Notes: generated from the sequence alone by a model not told the origin. A DNA stretch of 5,710 nt from an uncultured beta proteobacterium (GCA_903914985.1 CAIWRE010000496.1:1-5710), one strand, 5' to 3'; shown: positions 1 to 5,710, numbered from the stretch's first letter. Program-made: numbers and translations.

Positions 1-641
1 CGAATGATGGACAGCTCTCGCTCCCGATCAGGATAGTCCAGCCAGTGGTAAAGGCAACGGCGCTTGACAGCATCGCTCAGCTCGCGGGTGCGGTTGCTGG
101 TGAGGATGGTGACCGGCTTGAACTGCGCGCTAATCGTCCCGATTTCGGGCACGCTGACCTGGTACTCCCCCAAATATTCCAACAAAAAGGCCTCGAAGGG
201 CTCGTCTGCGCGGTCTACCTCGTCAATCAACAGTACGGCACCCGGCGCGCCCGTCTGCAAGGCCTTGAGCAAAGGGCGGCGAATCAGGTATCTCTCCTGG
301 TAGACCTCGCGCTCGACCCGCTCAGCCTCCAACTCACCCCCTGCTCCACTTTGCGCGGCACGCATGTGCAGCAATTGGGCGGCGTAATTCCACTCATACA
401 AAGCTTCGCGCTGCTCCAGGCCGTCATAGCACTGCAGGCGTATCAGCGCACGGCCCAGGGCAGTGGCCAGGGCTTTGGCGAGCTCGGTCTTGCCCACACC
501 GGGCTCGCCTTCGAGCAGCAGCGGGCGCTCCAACTTCAACGCCAGGAAAACGGCGGTGGCCAACCTCCGGTCGGCGAAATACCCCGTCTGGCGCAAGGCA
601 TCCATCAACGCGTCAACAGATGAGAAAGCAAGCATATTCAT
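1..641 (-). CDS. coxD: MoxR-family AAA+ ATPase, CoxD-like (5' part, cut by window edge)
   Basis: The gene reads leftward and is open from its start to the window edge: 213 residues plus two bases are visible, against roughly 280-300 aa expected for the family. Seen: Walker A GEPGVGKT (residues 45-52), conserved RLQCYDGLEQREALYEWNY (68-86), Walker B VLLIDEVDR (136-144), sensor-1 region ILTSNRTRE (179-187, Asn183), and an Arg-finger region AVKRRCLYHW (191-200). Family knowledge: CoxD is a membrane-associated AAA+ ATPase that works with the VWA protein CoxE to mature the CoxL active site; related MoxR proteins sit beside many Mo hydroxylases. Inference: it matures the enzyme encoded just upstream, and a coxE-like gene may follow past the left edge. 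Two ATGs (641 and 635) are possible. The sequence before 641 is a U-tract, and GGA at 644-642 is better spaced for the ATG at 635, so the true start may be two codons later. A terminator lies directly upstream. Confidence 0.93.
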   Translation of the reverse strand, partial: MNMLAFSSVDALMDALRQTGYFADRRLATAVFLALKLERPLLLEGEPGVGKTELAKALATALGRALIRLQCYDGLEQREALYEWNYAAQLLHMRAAQSGAGGELEAERVEREVYQERYLIRRPLLKALQTGAPGAVLLIDEVDRADEPFEAFLLEYLGEYQVSVPEIGTISAQFKPVTILTSNRTRELSDAVKRRCLYHWLDYPDRERELSII

Positions 642-642
642 T

Positions 643-680
643 CCAAAAAAAAGGCTCCGCGCCCACCGGCACAGAGCCTC
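643..680 (-). terminator. Strong intrinsic terminator between coxM-like and coxD-like genes
   Basis: Read on the minus strand, arms 679-668 and 663-652 form a 12-base-pair stem (outer AGGCTC/GAGCCT, inner part with two G-U pairs) closed by a four-base loop GGUG. It runs straight into eight U residues (652-645). The two wobble pairs are G-U only in minus-strand RNA and would be C-A mismatches in plus-strand RNA, which fixes the direction. The U-tract stops three bases before the ATG at 641. It should end most transcripts of the S-L-M genes, leaving the ATPase gene to read-through, attenuation or its own promoter. Confidence 0.85.
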
Positions 681-686
681 TTACCC

Positions 687-704
687 GCACGGCCAGCGCC
701 GTGC
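687..704 (-). repeat. Perfect inverted repeat (hairpin) just after the coxM-like stop
   Basis: GCACGGC at 687-693 and GCCGTGC at 698-704 are perfect inverse complements separated by four bases, a 7-bp GC-rich hairpin. It lies 13 bases after the end of the medium-subunit gene and a few bases before the terminator stem in transcription order. A smaller palindrome, GGGC-TTA-GCCC (714-724), has the stop codon in its loop. Such tandem hairpins could protect the mRNA 3' end or assist termination; the role is inference. No T-run follows on either strand. Confidence 0.5.
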
Positions 705-717
705 AAAACACAGGGGC

Positions 718-1509
718 TTAGCCCAAGAGCTTAGCGACAGCCCGCTGCGTTTGCACGCTGATCAGGTTGGCACGGTAGGCACTGGTGGCGTGAATGTCGT
801 GGTTCAGCTCGGAGGCATCAATCGCTACTGCCGCTGCAGACGCCGCTGTAAAGCTCTGGTTGAGCGCCGCCTCCAGGCCGTGGTGGCGGAACACACATTG
901 GCCGGCACCCGTCACGGCCACGCGTACGCCGGAATCCGTCTGCGCCACATACACACCCACCAGCGCAAAGCGTGAAGCGGGCTGTACAAATTTCATGTAG
1001 ACGGATCGCTTGGGAATCGGAAAGCTGATGGCGGTGATGATTTCGCCTTCATGCAAAGCCGTGCTGAACATGCCGGTAAAAAAGTCATCTGCCGGAATCT
1101 GCCGCTGATTGGTGCGCACCGTAGCGCCCAGAGCCAGCACGGCGCTGGGGTAGCAGGCCGACGGATCATTGTTGGCCACAGAACCGCCCAGCGTACCCAT
1201 GGTGCGCACTTGGCGGTCGCCAATATGTGCAGCCAAATCGGCCAGGCCAGGGATCGTGGACTGCACTTCCGCGCTGCTGGCAACATCCATATGGCGGGTC
1301 ATGGCGCCAATCACGATAGCGTTGCCCTCGCGGCAAATGCCAACGAGTTCTGGAATGCCCGCAATATCAGCGAGATGTCCGGGTTGCGACAAGCGAAGCT
1401 TCATAGACGCGAGCAGGGTTTGCCCGCCGGCAAGTACTTTGGCGCCCCCACTTGCCATCTTCGCAGCTTCGGCAGTGGTTGCAGGGCGATCAAGGGTGAA
1501 TGCATACAT
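718..1509 (-). CDS. coxM: FAD-binding medium subunit of a CO dehydrogenase-like molybdenum hydroxylase
   Basis: 263 aa. This subunit carries FAD and passes electrons from the iron-sulfur subunit to the respiratory chain or another acceptor. Seen: the two FAD-pyrophosphate-binding motifs of the CoxM / xanthine dehydrogenase FAD family, AGGQTL (residues 27-32) and TLGGSVANNDP (106-116), followed by a C-terminal domain with the usual TGAGQ...YRANL pattern. The length is slightly shorter than form I CoxM (about 288 aa) but usual for form II-like subunits. Start choice: the ATG at 1509 has AAGGAG eight bases upstream and opens with MYAFTLDRP, as family members do. An in-frame ATG at 1560 would add 17 unconserved residues and overlap the large-subunit gene. 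It starts 20 bases after the large-subunit stop, so the two are almost certainly co-transcribed. The cytoplasmic location is inferred from the absence of a signal peptide. Confidence 0.95.
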   Translation of the reverse strand: MYAFTLDRPATTAEAAKMASGGAKVLAGGQTLLASMKLRLSQPGHLADIAGIPELVGICREGNAIVIGAMTRHMDVASSAEVQSTIPGLADLAAHIGDRQVRTMGTLGGSVANNDPSACYPSAVLALGATVRTNQRQIPADDFFTGMFSTALHEGEIITAISFPIPKRSVYMKFVQPASRFALVGVYVAQTDSGVRVAVTGAGQCVFRHHGLEAALNQSFTAASAAAVAIDASELNHDIHATSAYRANLISVQTQRAVAKLLG

Positions 1510-1517
1510 GGTGTTGT

Positions 1518-1523
1518 CTCCTT
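1518..1523 (-). promoter_or_regulatory. Ribosome binding site deciding the coxM-like start
   Basis: AAGGAG on the minus strand, eight bases before the ATG at 1509. The large-subunit gene has the same site at the same spacing (3916-3911 before the ATG at 3902). This supports 1509 over the in-frame ATG at 1560. Confidence 0.85.
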
Positions 1524-1529
1524 GGGACT

Positions 1530-3902
1530 TTAGGCTTTGGCCGCCTGAATGGCTTCCCACACGCGATGCGGGGACGCGGGCATGTCAAACTCTTTGACAC
1601 CCACACCATGCAGTGCGTCCAGAACAGCATTGATAACCGCCGGAGGTGAGCCGATGGCACCCGCCTCGCCGCAGCCTTTGGTGCCCAATGGGTTGTGGGT
1701 ACAAGGTGTGCAAATGTTGCCGATCTTGAACTCAGGAAAATCGTCGGCGCGCGGCATGGTGTAGTCCATAAAGGAACCCGTCAGCAACTGGCCGGTTTCA
1801 CGGTCGTAGACGCAGTTTTCCAGCATCGCCTGACCAATACCCTGGACCAAGCCGCCATGCACCTGCCCCTCCACAATCATCGGGTTAATGATGGTGCCAA
1901 AGTCGTCTACCGCGGTGAACTTGTCCACCCGGGTGACGCCGGTAGCGGGATCAATTTCGACTTCACAGATGTAGGTTCCGGAGGGGAACGTGAAGTTGGT
2001 GGGGTCGTAAAACGCGGTCTCATTGAGACCAGGCTCCAGTTTGTCCAGCGGATAGTTGTGCGGCACATAGGCGGTGAGCGCCACCTGGCCAAAGGTGACC
2101 TTTTTGTCGGTTCCTTTGACCGTGAACTCGCCGTTGGCAAATTCAACATCGGCGTCGCTCGACTCCATCAGGTGGGCCGCAATCTTTTTGGCCTTGGTTT
2201 CAATCTTGTCGAGCGCCTTCATGATGGCAGCGCCACCCACCGAGATGGAGCGCGAACCATAGGTGCCCATGCCGAAGGGCACGCGACCGGTGTCGCCGTG
2301 AACAATGTCCACCGCCTCCACGGCGATACCCAGTCGGGCCGCCACGACCTGCGCGAAGGTGGTCTCGTGGCCTTGGCCATGGCTGTGGGAACCGGTAAAC
2401 ACGGTCACACTGCCGGTGGGGTGCACCCGCACTTCACCGCATTCAAACAATCCGGCGCGCGCACCTAAGGCTCCCGCAATATTGCTAGGTGCTAAGCCGC
2501 AGGCCTCGATATAACTTGAATAACCAATACCGCGCAGCAGACCCTTCGCTGCACTGGCCACTTTGCGCGCCTCAAATCCGGCGGTATCACCCAGCGCTTG
2601 TGCAGAAGTCAAACAGCCAAGGTAGTCACCCGCGTCGTATTGCAAAGCCACTGGCGTTTGGTAAGGCCAGCTGTTAATGAAATTGCGCTTGCGGATTTCG
2701 TCCTGCGCCAAGCCCAACTCCCAACCGCAGCGCGATACCAGACGCTCCAAAAGATAGGTGGCCTCGGGGCGACCCGCACCGCGGTAGGCATCGACCGGTG
2801 CCGTGTTGGTGAACCAGGCGTCCACCTCGACATAAATTTGCGGGCAGGTGTACTGTCCCGCCAGCAGCGTGGCGTAAAGAATCGTCGGCACTGCAGTGGA
2901 GAAGGTCGACAAATATGCGCCCAAATTGGCATGGGTGTGCACCCGCATGGCCAGGAATTTGCCGTCTTTGTCCATCGCCATTTCTGCGTGGCTGACATGG
3001 TCACGACCGTGGGCGTCGGTCAGGAAGGACTCTGAGCGCTCGCAGGTCCATTTGATACTGCGATTGATTTGCTTAGACGCCCAGGTCAGCGCTACGTCTT
3101 CTGCGTAGAGGTAGATTTTGGAGCCGAAACCGCCGCCCACATCGGGGGCGATCACGCGCACTTTATGCTCGGGCAGACCCAGCACAAAAGCGGTCATCAG
3201 CAGTCTTTCGACGTGCGGGTTTTGGTTGGACACGTACAGCACGTACTCTTCGGTGGCACGGCTGTAGCTGCCGATTGCCGCGCGTGGCTCCATGGCATTG
3301 GGCACCAAGCGGTTGTTGATCAGGTCCAATTTAGTGACGTGCGCAGCATTGGTAAATGCGGCGTCTACCTGCGCTTTGTCGCCCAAAGCCCAGTTGTAAC
3401 AATGATTTTTGGGGGCAGCGTCATGCAATTGGGCGCCAGCTGCCGCGTCGCGCACATCCACCACCGCGCTGAGCGGCTCGTAGTCCACAACCACGGCTTC
3501 TGCGGCATTTTTTGCCTGCTCTACCGTCTCGGCGATGACCATCGCCACTTGGTCACCTACGTGACGCACTTTGCCCAAGGCCAGCACCGGGTGAGGAGGC
3601 TCATTCATGGGTTTGCCATCGGTACCTGTAATCAGCCAACCGCAGGGCAAGCCGCCCATCTTGCCTTCCATGTCCGTACCGACAAAGATGTGCACCACGC
3701 CCGGCATGGCCTGCGCGGCACTGATATCAATGCTTTTAATCACCGCGTGGGCATGTGGGCTGCGCACGAATACCGCATGCGTTTGCGCTTGCAGATTGAT
3801 GTCGTCGGTGTATTGACCCGCGCCGGTGAGGAAGCGGTAGTCTTCCTTGCGGCGGATGGATTCGCCAATGAAAGGCAATTTGGAGAAGTCTGAGGCACCC
3901 AT
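1530..3902 (-). CDS. coxL: Molybdopterin-binding large subunit, form II CO dehydrogenase-like (xanthine oxidase family)
   Basis: 790 aa, close to the usual length of CoxL (about 800). It holds the Mo-cytosine-dinucleotide cofactor and performs substrate oxidation. Seen: N-terminal a/b hammerhead domain (about residues 20-145, with RFLTGAGQYTDD), then the Mo-binding domains with GGGFGSK (256-262), active-site loop AYRGAGR (372-378), GSHSHGQGHETTF (504-516), and GCGEAGAIGSPP (743-754), where Glu746 fits the catalytic glutamate. Family knowledge: form I CO dehydrogenases have AYxCSFR with a cysteine that binds Cu; form II enzymes have AYRGAGR. Gly375 replaces that cysteine, so a Mo-Cu cluster is not expected and CO oxidation is doubtful; an aldehyde or heterocycle substrate is possible. 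No twin-arginine signal is present, so it is probably cytoplasmic or membrane-associated through partners. The ATG at 3902 has AAGGAG eight bases upstream, sharing its first bases with the small-subunit stop codon. Confidence 0.96.
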   Translation of the reverse strand: MGASDFSKLPFIGESIRRKEDYRFLTGAGQYTDDINLQAQTHAVFVRSPHAHAVIKSIDISAAQAMPGVVHIFVGTDMEGKMGGLPCGWLITGTDGKPMNEPPHPVLALGKVRHVGDQVAMVIAETVEQAKNAAEAVVVDYEPLSAVVDVRDAAAGAQLHDAAPKNHCYNWALGDKAQVDAAFTNAAHVTKLDLINNRLVPNAMEPRAAIGSYSRATEEYVLYVSNQNPHVERLLMTAFVLGLPEHKVRVIAPDVGGGFGSKIYLYAEDVALTWASKQINRSIKWTCERSESFLTDAHGRDHVSHAEMAMDKDGKFLAMRVHTHANLGAYLSTFSTAVPTILYATLLAGQYTCPQIYVEVDAWFTNTAPVDAYRGAGRPEATYLLERLVSRCGWELGLAQDEIRKRNFINSWPYQTPVALQYDAGDYLGCLTSAQALGDTAGFEARKVASAAKGLLRGIGYSSYIEACGLAPSNIAGALGARAGLFECGEVRVHPTGSVTVFTGSHSHGQGHETTFAQVVAARLGIAVEAVDIVHGDTGRVPFGMGTYGSRSISVGGAAIMKALDKIETKAKKIAAHLMESSDADVEFANGEFTVKGTDKKVTFGQVALTAYVPHNYPLDKLEPGLNETAFYDPTNFTFPSGTYICEVEIDPATGVTRVDKFTAVDDFGTIINPMIVEGQVHGGLVQGIGQAMLENCVYDRETGQLLTGSFMDYTMPRADDFPEFKIGNICTPCTHNPLGTKGCGEAGAIGSPPAVINAVLDALHGVGVKEFDMPASPHRVWEAIQAAKA

Positions 3903-3910
3903 TTTGATTG

Positions 3911-3917
3911 CTCCTTA
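3911..3917 (-). promoter_or_regulatory. Ribosome binding site of the coxL-like gene fused to the coxS-like stop codon
   Basis: The minus strand reads TAAGGAG: the stop codon TAA (3917-3915) gives the first two A's of the AAGGAG site, eight bases before the ATG at 3902. A ribosome finishing the small subunit sits on the binding site of the next gene, which suggests translational coupling of small and large subunits. Confidence 0.8.
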
Positions 3918-4385
3918 AGCGCCAGTCATGGCCGCACGGCCTTGCTGTACAGATTTGACGATGTTCTGGTAGCCGGTGCAGCGGCAGATATTGCCTTCGA
4001 GCAGCGCGCGGATTTCGCCCGCATCTGCCTTGGGGTGGTGGGTGCACAGATCAATGGAGCTCAGCACCATGCCGGGCGTGCAAAAACCGCATTGAAGCCC
4101 GTGGCACTCTTTGAACGCCGCTTGCATAGGGTGCATCGTGCCGTCAGCTTGGGCCAGACCTTCAATCGTGGTGACCTCGCTGCCATTGGCCTGAGCGGCC
4201 AACACATTGCAGGACTTGATGGCATGTCCATCTTTGATAACGGTGCAGGCGCCGCATTGGGCGGTGTCGCAGCCAACATGGGTGCCGGTGAGTTGCAAGT
4301 GCTCACGCAATACCTGCACCAGCGTCGTGTGCGGCGGTACGTCTACCGCCTTGTCGTGACCATTGACCTTCAATTGAATTTGCAT
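3915..4385 (-). CDS. coxS: [2Fe-2S] small subunit of a CO dehydrogenase-like molybdenum hydroxylase
   Basis: 156 aa, the normal size for CoxS-type subunits. It carries two [2Fe-2S] clusters that move electrons from the Mo centre of the large subunit to FAD in the medium subunit. Seen: an N-terminal plant-ferredoxin-type domain with Cys39, Cys44, Cys47 (GCDTAQCGACTV) and Cys59; a C-terminal helical domain with Cys99 and Cys102 (LQCGFCTPGM) and Cys134 and Cys136 (NICRCTGY). All eight cluster ligands are present, so the protein should be functional. The start at 4385 has GGAG seven bases upstream. It is the first gene of the cluster, 12 bases before the large subunit. The order S-L-M is typical of form II clusters, whereas form I clusters are M-S-L. 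No export signal is seen. Confidence 0.97.
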   Translation of the reverse strand: MQIQLKVNGHDKAVDVPPHTTLVQVLREHLQLTGTHVGCDTAQCGACTVIKDGHAIKSCNVLAAQANGSEVTTIEGLAQADGTMHPMQAAFKECHGLQCGFCTPGMVLSSIDLCTHHPKADAGEIRALLEGNICRCTGYQNIVKSVQQGRAAMTGA

Positions 4386-4569
4386 GCAGGATCTCCGTTA
4401 GGTTGCGCCAAGTTCAGCGTCCAACGGTATCCGCAGTCACAACACAATATCAAGATGGGGAAAACCCCTGTCGGAAAAGAGACAGCCGCGACCTGTATCG
4501 CCCCATCGGGTGGCCGTCAGCCCCGGCCGCCGCACGTTTCACATGTCCTGAGAGCGGTGGACTTGAATT
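4386..4569 (-). other. Intergenic region upstream of the coxS-like gene; palindromes and possible promoter
   Basis: These 184 bases hold no convincing gene. From the lipoprotein end, a GC-rich imperfect hairpin (arms 4524-4531 and 4509-4516, loop of seven) could end lipoprotein transcription, but no U-run follows. Next comes a nested pair: exact outer arms GATGGGG (4454-4460) and CCCCATC (4501-4507) around exact inner arms CTGTC (4468-4472) and GACAG (4481-4485), the inner loop being eight bases. A local GGGG-AAAA-CCCC (4457-4468) competes with it. A TTGATA box (4453-4448, minus) resembles a -35 element, but only a poor -10 match (GATACC, 4431-4426) follows at 16 bases. The cox promoter probably lies here; its exact site is not resolved. 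Confidence 0.4.
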
Positions 4570-5337
4570 TCAACGTACTGTGAAATTGATATCTTTGGTG
4601 CTGTCGGTCAACGACAGGGCTTTCAGGCTGATCGCATCATTTGGATCAAGGAAATAACGGACCTTCCTTGTTGAAACTACATTGGCGCTGGGACTTGCGT
4701 CCTTCTCGGTAATCGTTACATCAAAATAGGCCGCCCCGCCACTCGTTGCAGTCACCGAATAGGTCGCAACCACCGTTCCAAGTGGCGTTGCTTTTGTTGA
4801 GTTGGAATACCGCTGCCCGGTGTAAAGCGTCCCGGTCGCGCCCGTTGAGGCAGAAGTCGGCAGGTTAACGCCCGAGCTTGATGTTCCGTAAACGATGTAC
4901 TCAACAGGAACCAACCCACTGCTGCAACCCGTGGAACATGCCTGGTGGGTCTCACCGAAAGGGCCGCTGTTCGGTGAAGAAAACCAATTGGTAACGGTGG
5001 ATGCGAGGACCATCACCGGTTGGGAAACCCCTACCACCGTGTACACCGCTTCCAAGGATGACGATTGTTGGGATGCCGCACTGTTTTCAAATGTTCCGGA
5101 AATATGGGGTGCCAGCACCAAAGACCCTGTTCCCGAAATTTGATCCGCACCCACGGACCCGGTGACATTGAAAAGGTAAGTCACCGGCGTGGAGTTTTGA
5201 TTGGGCGAGAGGCTGAGATAGGCCGACTTCAGATTCCAAGTGGAATTGACCACAGGAGGATCTCCCCCGCCGCAGCCGGCGAGCAATGCAAGAAAAAGCG
5301 CACCAATAAGAAGCCTTGCTGCAGAACGCATTTGCAT
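4570..5337 (-). CDS. Predicted lipoprotein of unknown function
   Basis: 255 aa. Seen: a basic start (MQMRSAAR), a hydrophobic segment (about residues 9-20) and a lipobox LAGC with Cys22 as the lipidation site, followed by GGGDPP, a typical flexible linker with Asp26 not at the +2 position. This points to an outer-membrane lipoprotein facing the periplasm. The mature part is rich in Ser, Thr, Gly and Val with alternating beta-like stretches, and has two further cysteines (134 and 138, in CSTGCSS) that could form a disulfide. I do not recognise a family. Two starts are possible, ATG at 5337 and ATG at 5331; the GGTGA upstream is better spaced for the second, which would remove two residues without affecting the signal. 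It points the same way as the cox genes but is 184 bases away, with hairpins between, so co-transcription is doubtful. It reads as less GC-biased than the cox genes, by eye only. Confidence 0.78.
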   Translation of the reverse strand: MQMRSAARLLIGALFLALLAGCGGGDPPVVNSTWNLKSAYLSLSPNQNSTPVTYLFNVTGSVGADQISGTGSLVLAPHISGTFENSAASQQSSSLEAVYTVVGVSQPVMVLASTVTNWFSSPNSGPFGETHQACSTGCSSGLVPVEYIVYGTSSSGVNLPTSASTGATGTLYTGQRYSNSTKATPLGTVVATYSVTATSGGAAYFDVTITEKDASPSANVVSTRKVRYFLDPNDAISLKALSLTDSTKDINFTVR

Positions 5338-5570
5338 ATTTCACCGAGAGATTGTGGGAGGGGGCTAAGCGCAAAGGACGCTTCGTAAGAGAAGCAGAAT
5401 TCTCAATCGGAAATGTTTTTTTTATATGAACCTGCATAGTCCATTAGTACGCCCTGCCGCACTTGCGTCACTTTCTCACCACCCCCCCATCTGCTTGCAC
5501 GCCGGAAGTGGCCGCCACGCCAGTGCACTGCCCACTACGACCAGGGCGCGCACCCTAAAATGCCCCACCC
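5338..5570. other. Intergenic region between lipoprotein gene and tRNA-Arg
   Basis: This region separates the leftward lipoprotein gene from the rightward tRNA and should hold both promoters. Seen: a hairpin GCTTC-GTAAGA-GAAGC (5380-5395), an adjoining palindrome AGAATTCT (5396-5403), and an A8/T8 tract (5416-5423) followed by TATATG, the most AT-rich spot. No well-spaced sigma-70 pair for the lipoprotein could be named. Short open frames on the plus strand here have no protein-like character. Confidence 0.4.
5556..5561 (+). promoter_or_regulatory. Possible -10 box of the tRNA-Arg gene
   Basis: TAAAAT matches the sigma-70 -10 consensus at five of six positions and ends nine bases before the mature tRNA 5' end, a fitting distance for a short leader. 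No recognisable -35 box lies 16-18 bases upstream, so this is tentative. Confidence 0.35.
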
Positions 5571-5645
5571 CTCGCCGTAGCACAATGGATAGTGCGCATG
5601 CCTCCTAAGCGTGAAATACAGGTTCGATTCCTGTCGGCGGGACCA
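5571..5645 (+). tRNA. tRNA-Arg (anticodon CCU)
   Basis: A full cloverleaf can be folded by hand. Acceptor stem 5571-5577 / 5635-5641 has seven pairs, one of them U-G. D-arm GCAC (5580-5583) / GTGC (5592-5595) has the GG pair in its loop. Anticodon stem 5597-5601 / 5609-5613 closes the loop CTCCTAA, with anticodon CCT at 5604-5606. A four-base variable region and a T-arm ACAGG-TTCGATT-CCTGT (5618-5634) follow. The discriminator is A5642 and CCA (5643-5645) is encoded. It reads the rare arginine codon AGG. It is transcribed against all other genes here, and its 3' part is shared antisense with the end of dtd. Confidence 0.95.
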
Positions 5646-5710
5646 CCCGCATGGGGATGGTCACCGGGCCGTCGTTGACCAGTTCCACTTGCATGTCCGC
5701 CGCAAACACC
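5605..5710 (-). CDS. dtd: D-aminoacyl-tRNA deacylase (Dtd), C-terminal part, cut by window edge
   Basis: Only the last 34 residues are visible; the rest lies past the right edge (the family is about 145-155 aa). Dtd hydrolyses D-amino acids from mischarged tRNAs in the cytoplasm. Seen: FAADMQVELVNDGPVTIP, with the family-diagnostic motif NDGPVT that forms the Gly-cisPro cross-subunit part of the active site, normally only a few residues from the C-terminus. Here the frame continues through VVPPTGIEPVFHA to a TAG at 5607-5605, and these extra residues are largely encoded by the antisense strand of tRNA-Arg. So the protein either has a tail of about 12 residues or the gene end was altered. The identification rests on a short but very characteristic stretch. 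Confidence 0.85.
   Translation of the reverse strand, partial: VFAADMQVELVNDGPVTIPMRVVPPTGIEPVFHA

Noticed and set aside
45..623. 192-residue open frame on the plus strand
   Set aside because: Antisense to the MoxR ATPase, whose Walker A, Walker B and sensor motifs are clear on the minus strand.
1510..1560. Longer N-terminus for the FAD subunit starting at 1560
   Set aside because: The extra 17 residues are not family-like and would overlap the large-subunit gene; the ATG at 1509 has an AAGGAG at good spacing.
1695..2468. 257-residue open frame on the plus strand
   Set aside because: Antisense to the large-subunit gene with no recognisable domain and no ribosome site noted; a shadow frame.
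3069..3893. 274-residue open frame on the plus strand
   Set aside because: It lies wholly antisense to the large-subunit gene, whose protein is unmistakable. Its translation is rich in His, Arg, Val and Gly with no family motif, as expected for the complement of a GC-biased gene.
1530..3902. True (form I) CO dehydrogenase
   Set aside because: The active-site loop is AYRGAGR, without the Cu-binding cysteine, and the gene order is S-L-M rather than M-S-L.
5401..5423. Sigma-70 promoter for the lipoprotein gene built on TTGAGA (5406-5401, minus) with the A-tract as an UP element
   Set aside because: No acceptable -10 box occurs 15-19 bases downstream of the TTGAGA.
5426..5608. 60-residue open frame on the plus strand
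   Set aside because: It runs into the tRNA-Arg gene, has low-complexity content and no protein-like features.
5571..5645. tRNA-Arg as an attachment site of an integrated element
   Set aside because: tRNA genes are common integration sites, but I found no second copy of the tRNA 3' end and no integrase or mobile-element gene in the window.

Overview
The window looks like a chromosomal segment of a betaproteobacterium, probably of the Comamonadaceae (Rhodoferax/Polaromonas-like). This is a judgement from protein style, moderately high GC and gene neighbourhood, not a database result. Every protein gene lies on the minus strand; one tRNA gene lies on the plus strand near the right end.

Layout in transcription order (right to left). 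At the right edge is the C-terminal end of a D-aminoacyl-tRNA deacylase gene (dtd, minus strand). Its last 41 bases, including its stop codon, run antisense through a tRNA-Arg(CCU) gene at 5571-5645 (plus strand). A 233-base intergenic stretch (5338-5570) follows, then a gene for a small predicted lipoprotein of unknown function (4570-5337). After a palindrome-rich gap of 184 bases (4386-4569) comes a compact cluster for a molybdenum hydroxylase of the xanthine oxidase / aerobic CO dehydrogenase family. Its order is [2Fe-2S] small subunit (coxS-like, 3915-4385), molybdopterin large subunit (coxL-like, 1530-3902), FAD-binding medium subunit (coxM-like, 718-1509), and a MoxR-family AAA+ ATPase (coxD-like, 641 to beyond the left edge).

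How the genes work together. The three structural subunits form the classic electron path: substrate oxidation at the Mo cofactor in the large subunit, two [2Fe-2S] clusters in the small subunit, then FAD in the medium subunit. The MoxR ATPase is the kind of protein that helps mature the active site. The S-L-M order and the active-site motif AYRGAGR (instead of AYRCSFR) place this in the so-called form II group of cox-like enzymes. The position of the copper-binding cysteine of true CO dehydrogenase is a glycine here, so the real substrate is open and need not be CO.

Points most worth a second look: a strong intrinsic terminator whose U-tract ends three bases before the coxD-like start codon, splitting structural genes from the maturation gene; the antisense overlap of dtd and tRNA-Arg; the Cys-less form II active site; the palindromes upstream of coxS; and the unassigned lipoprotein. 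I found no insertion sequence, CRISPR array or wholly new system in the window.
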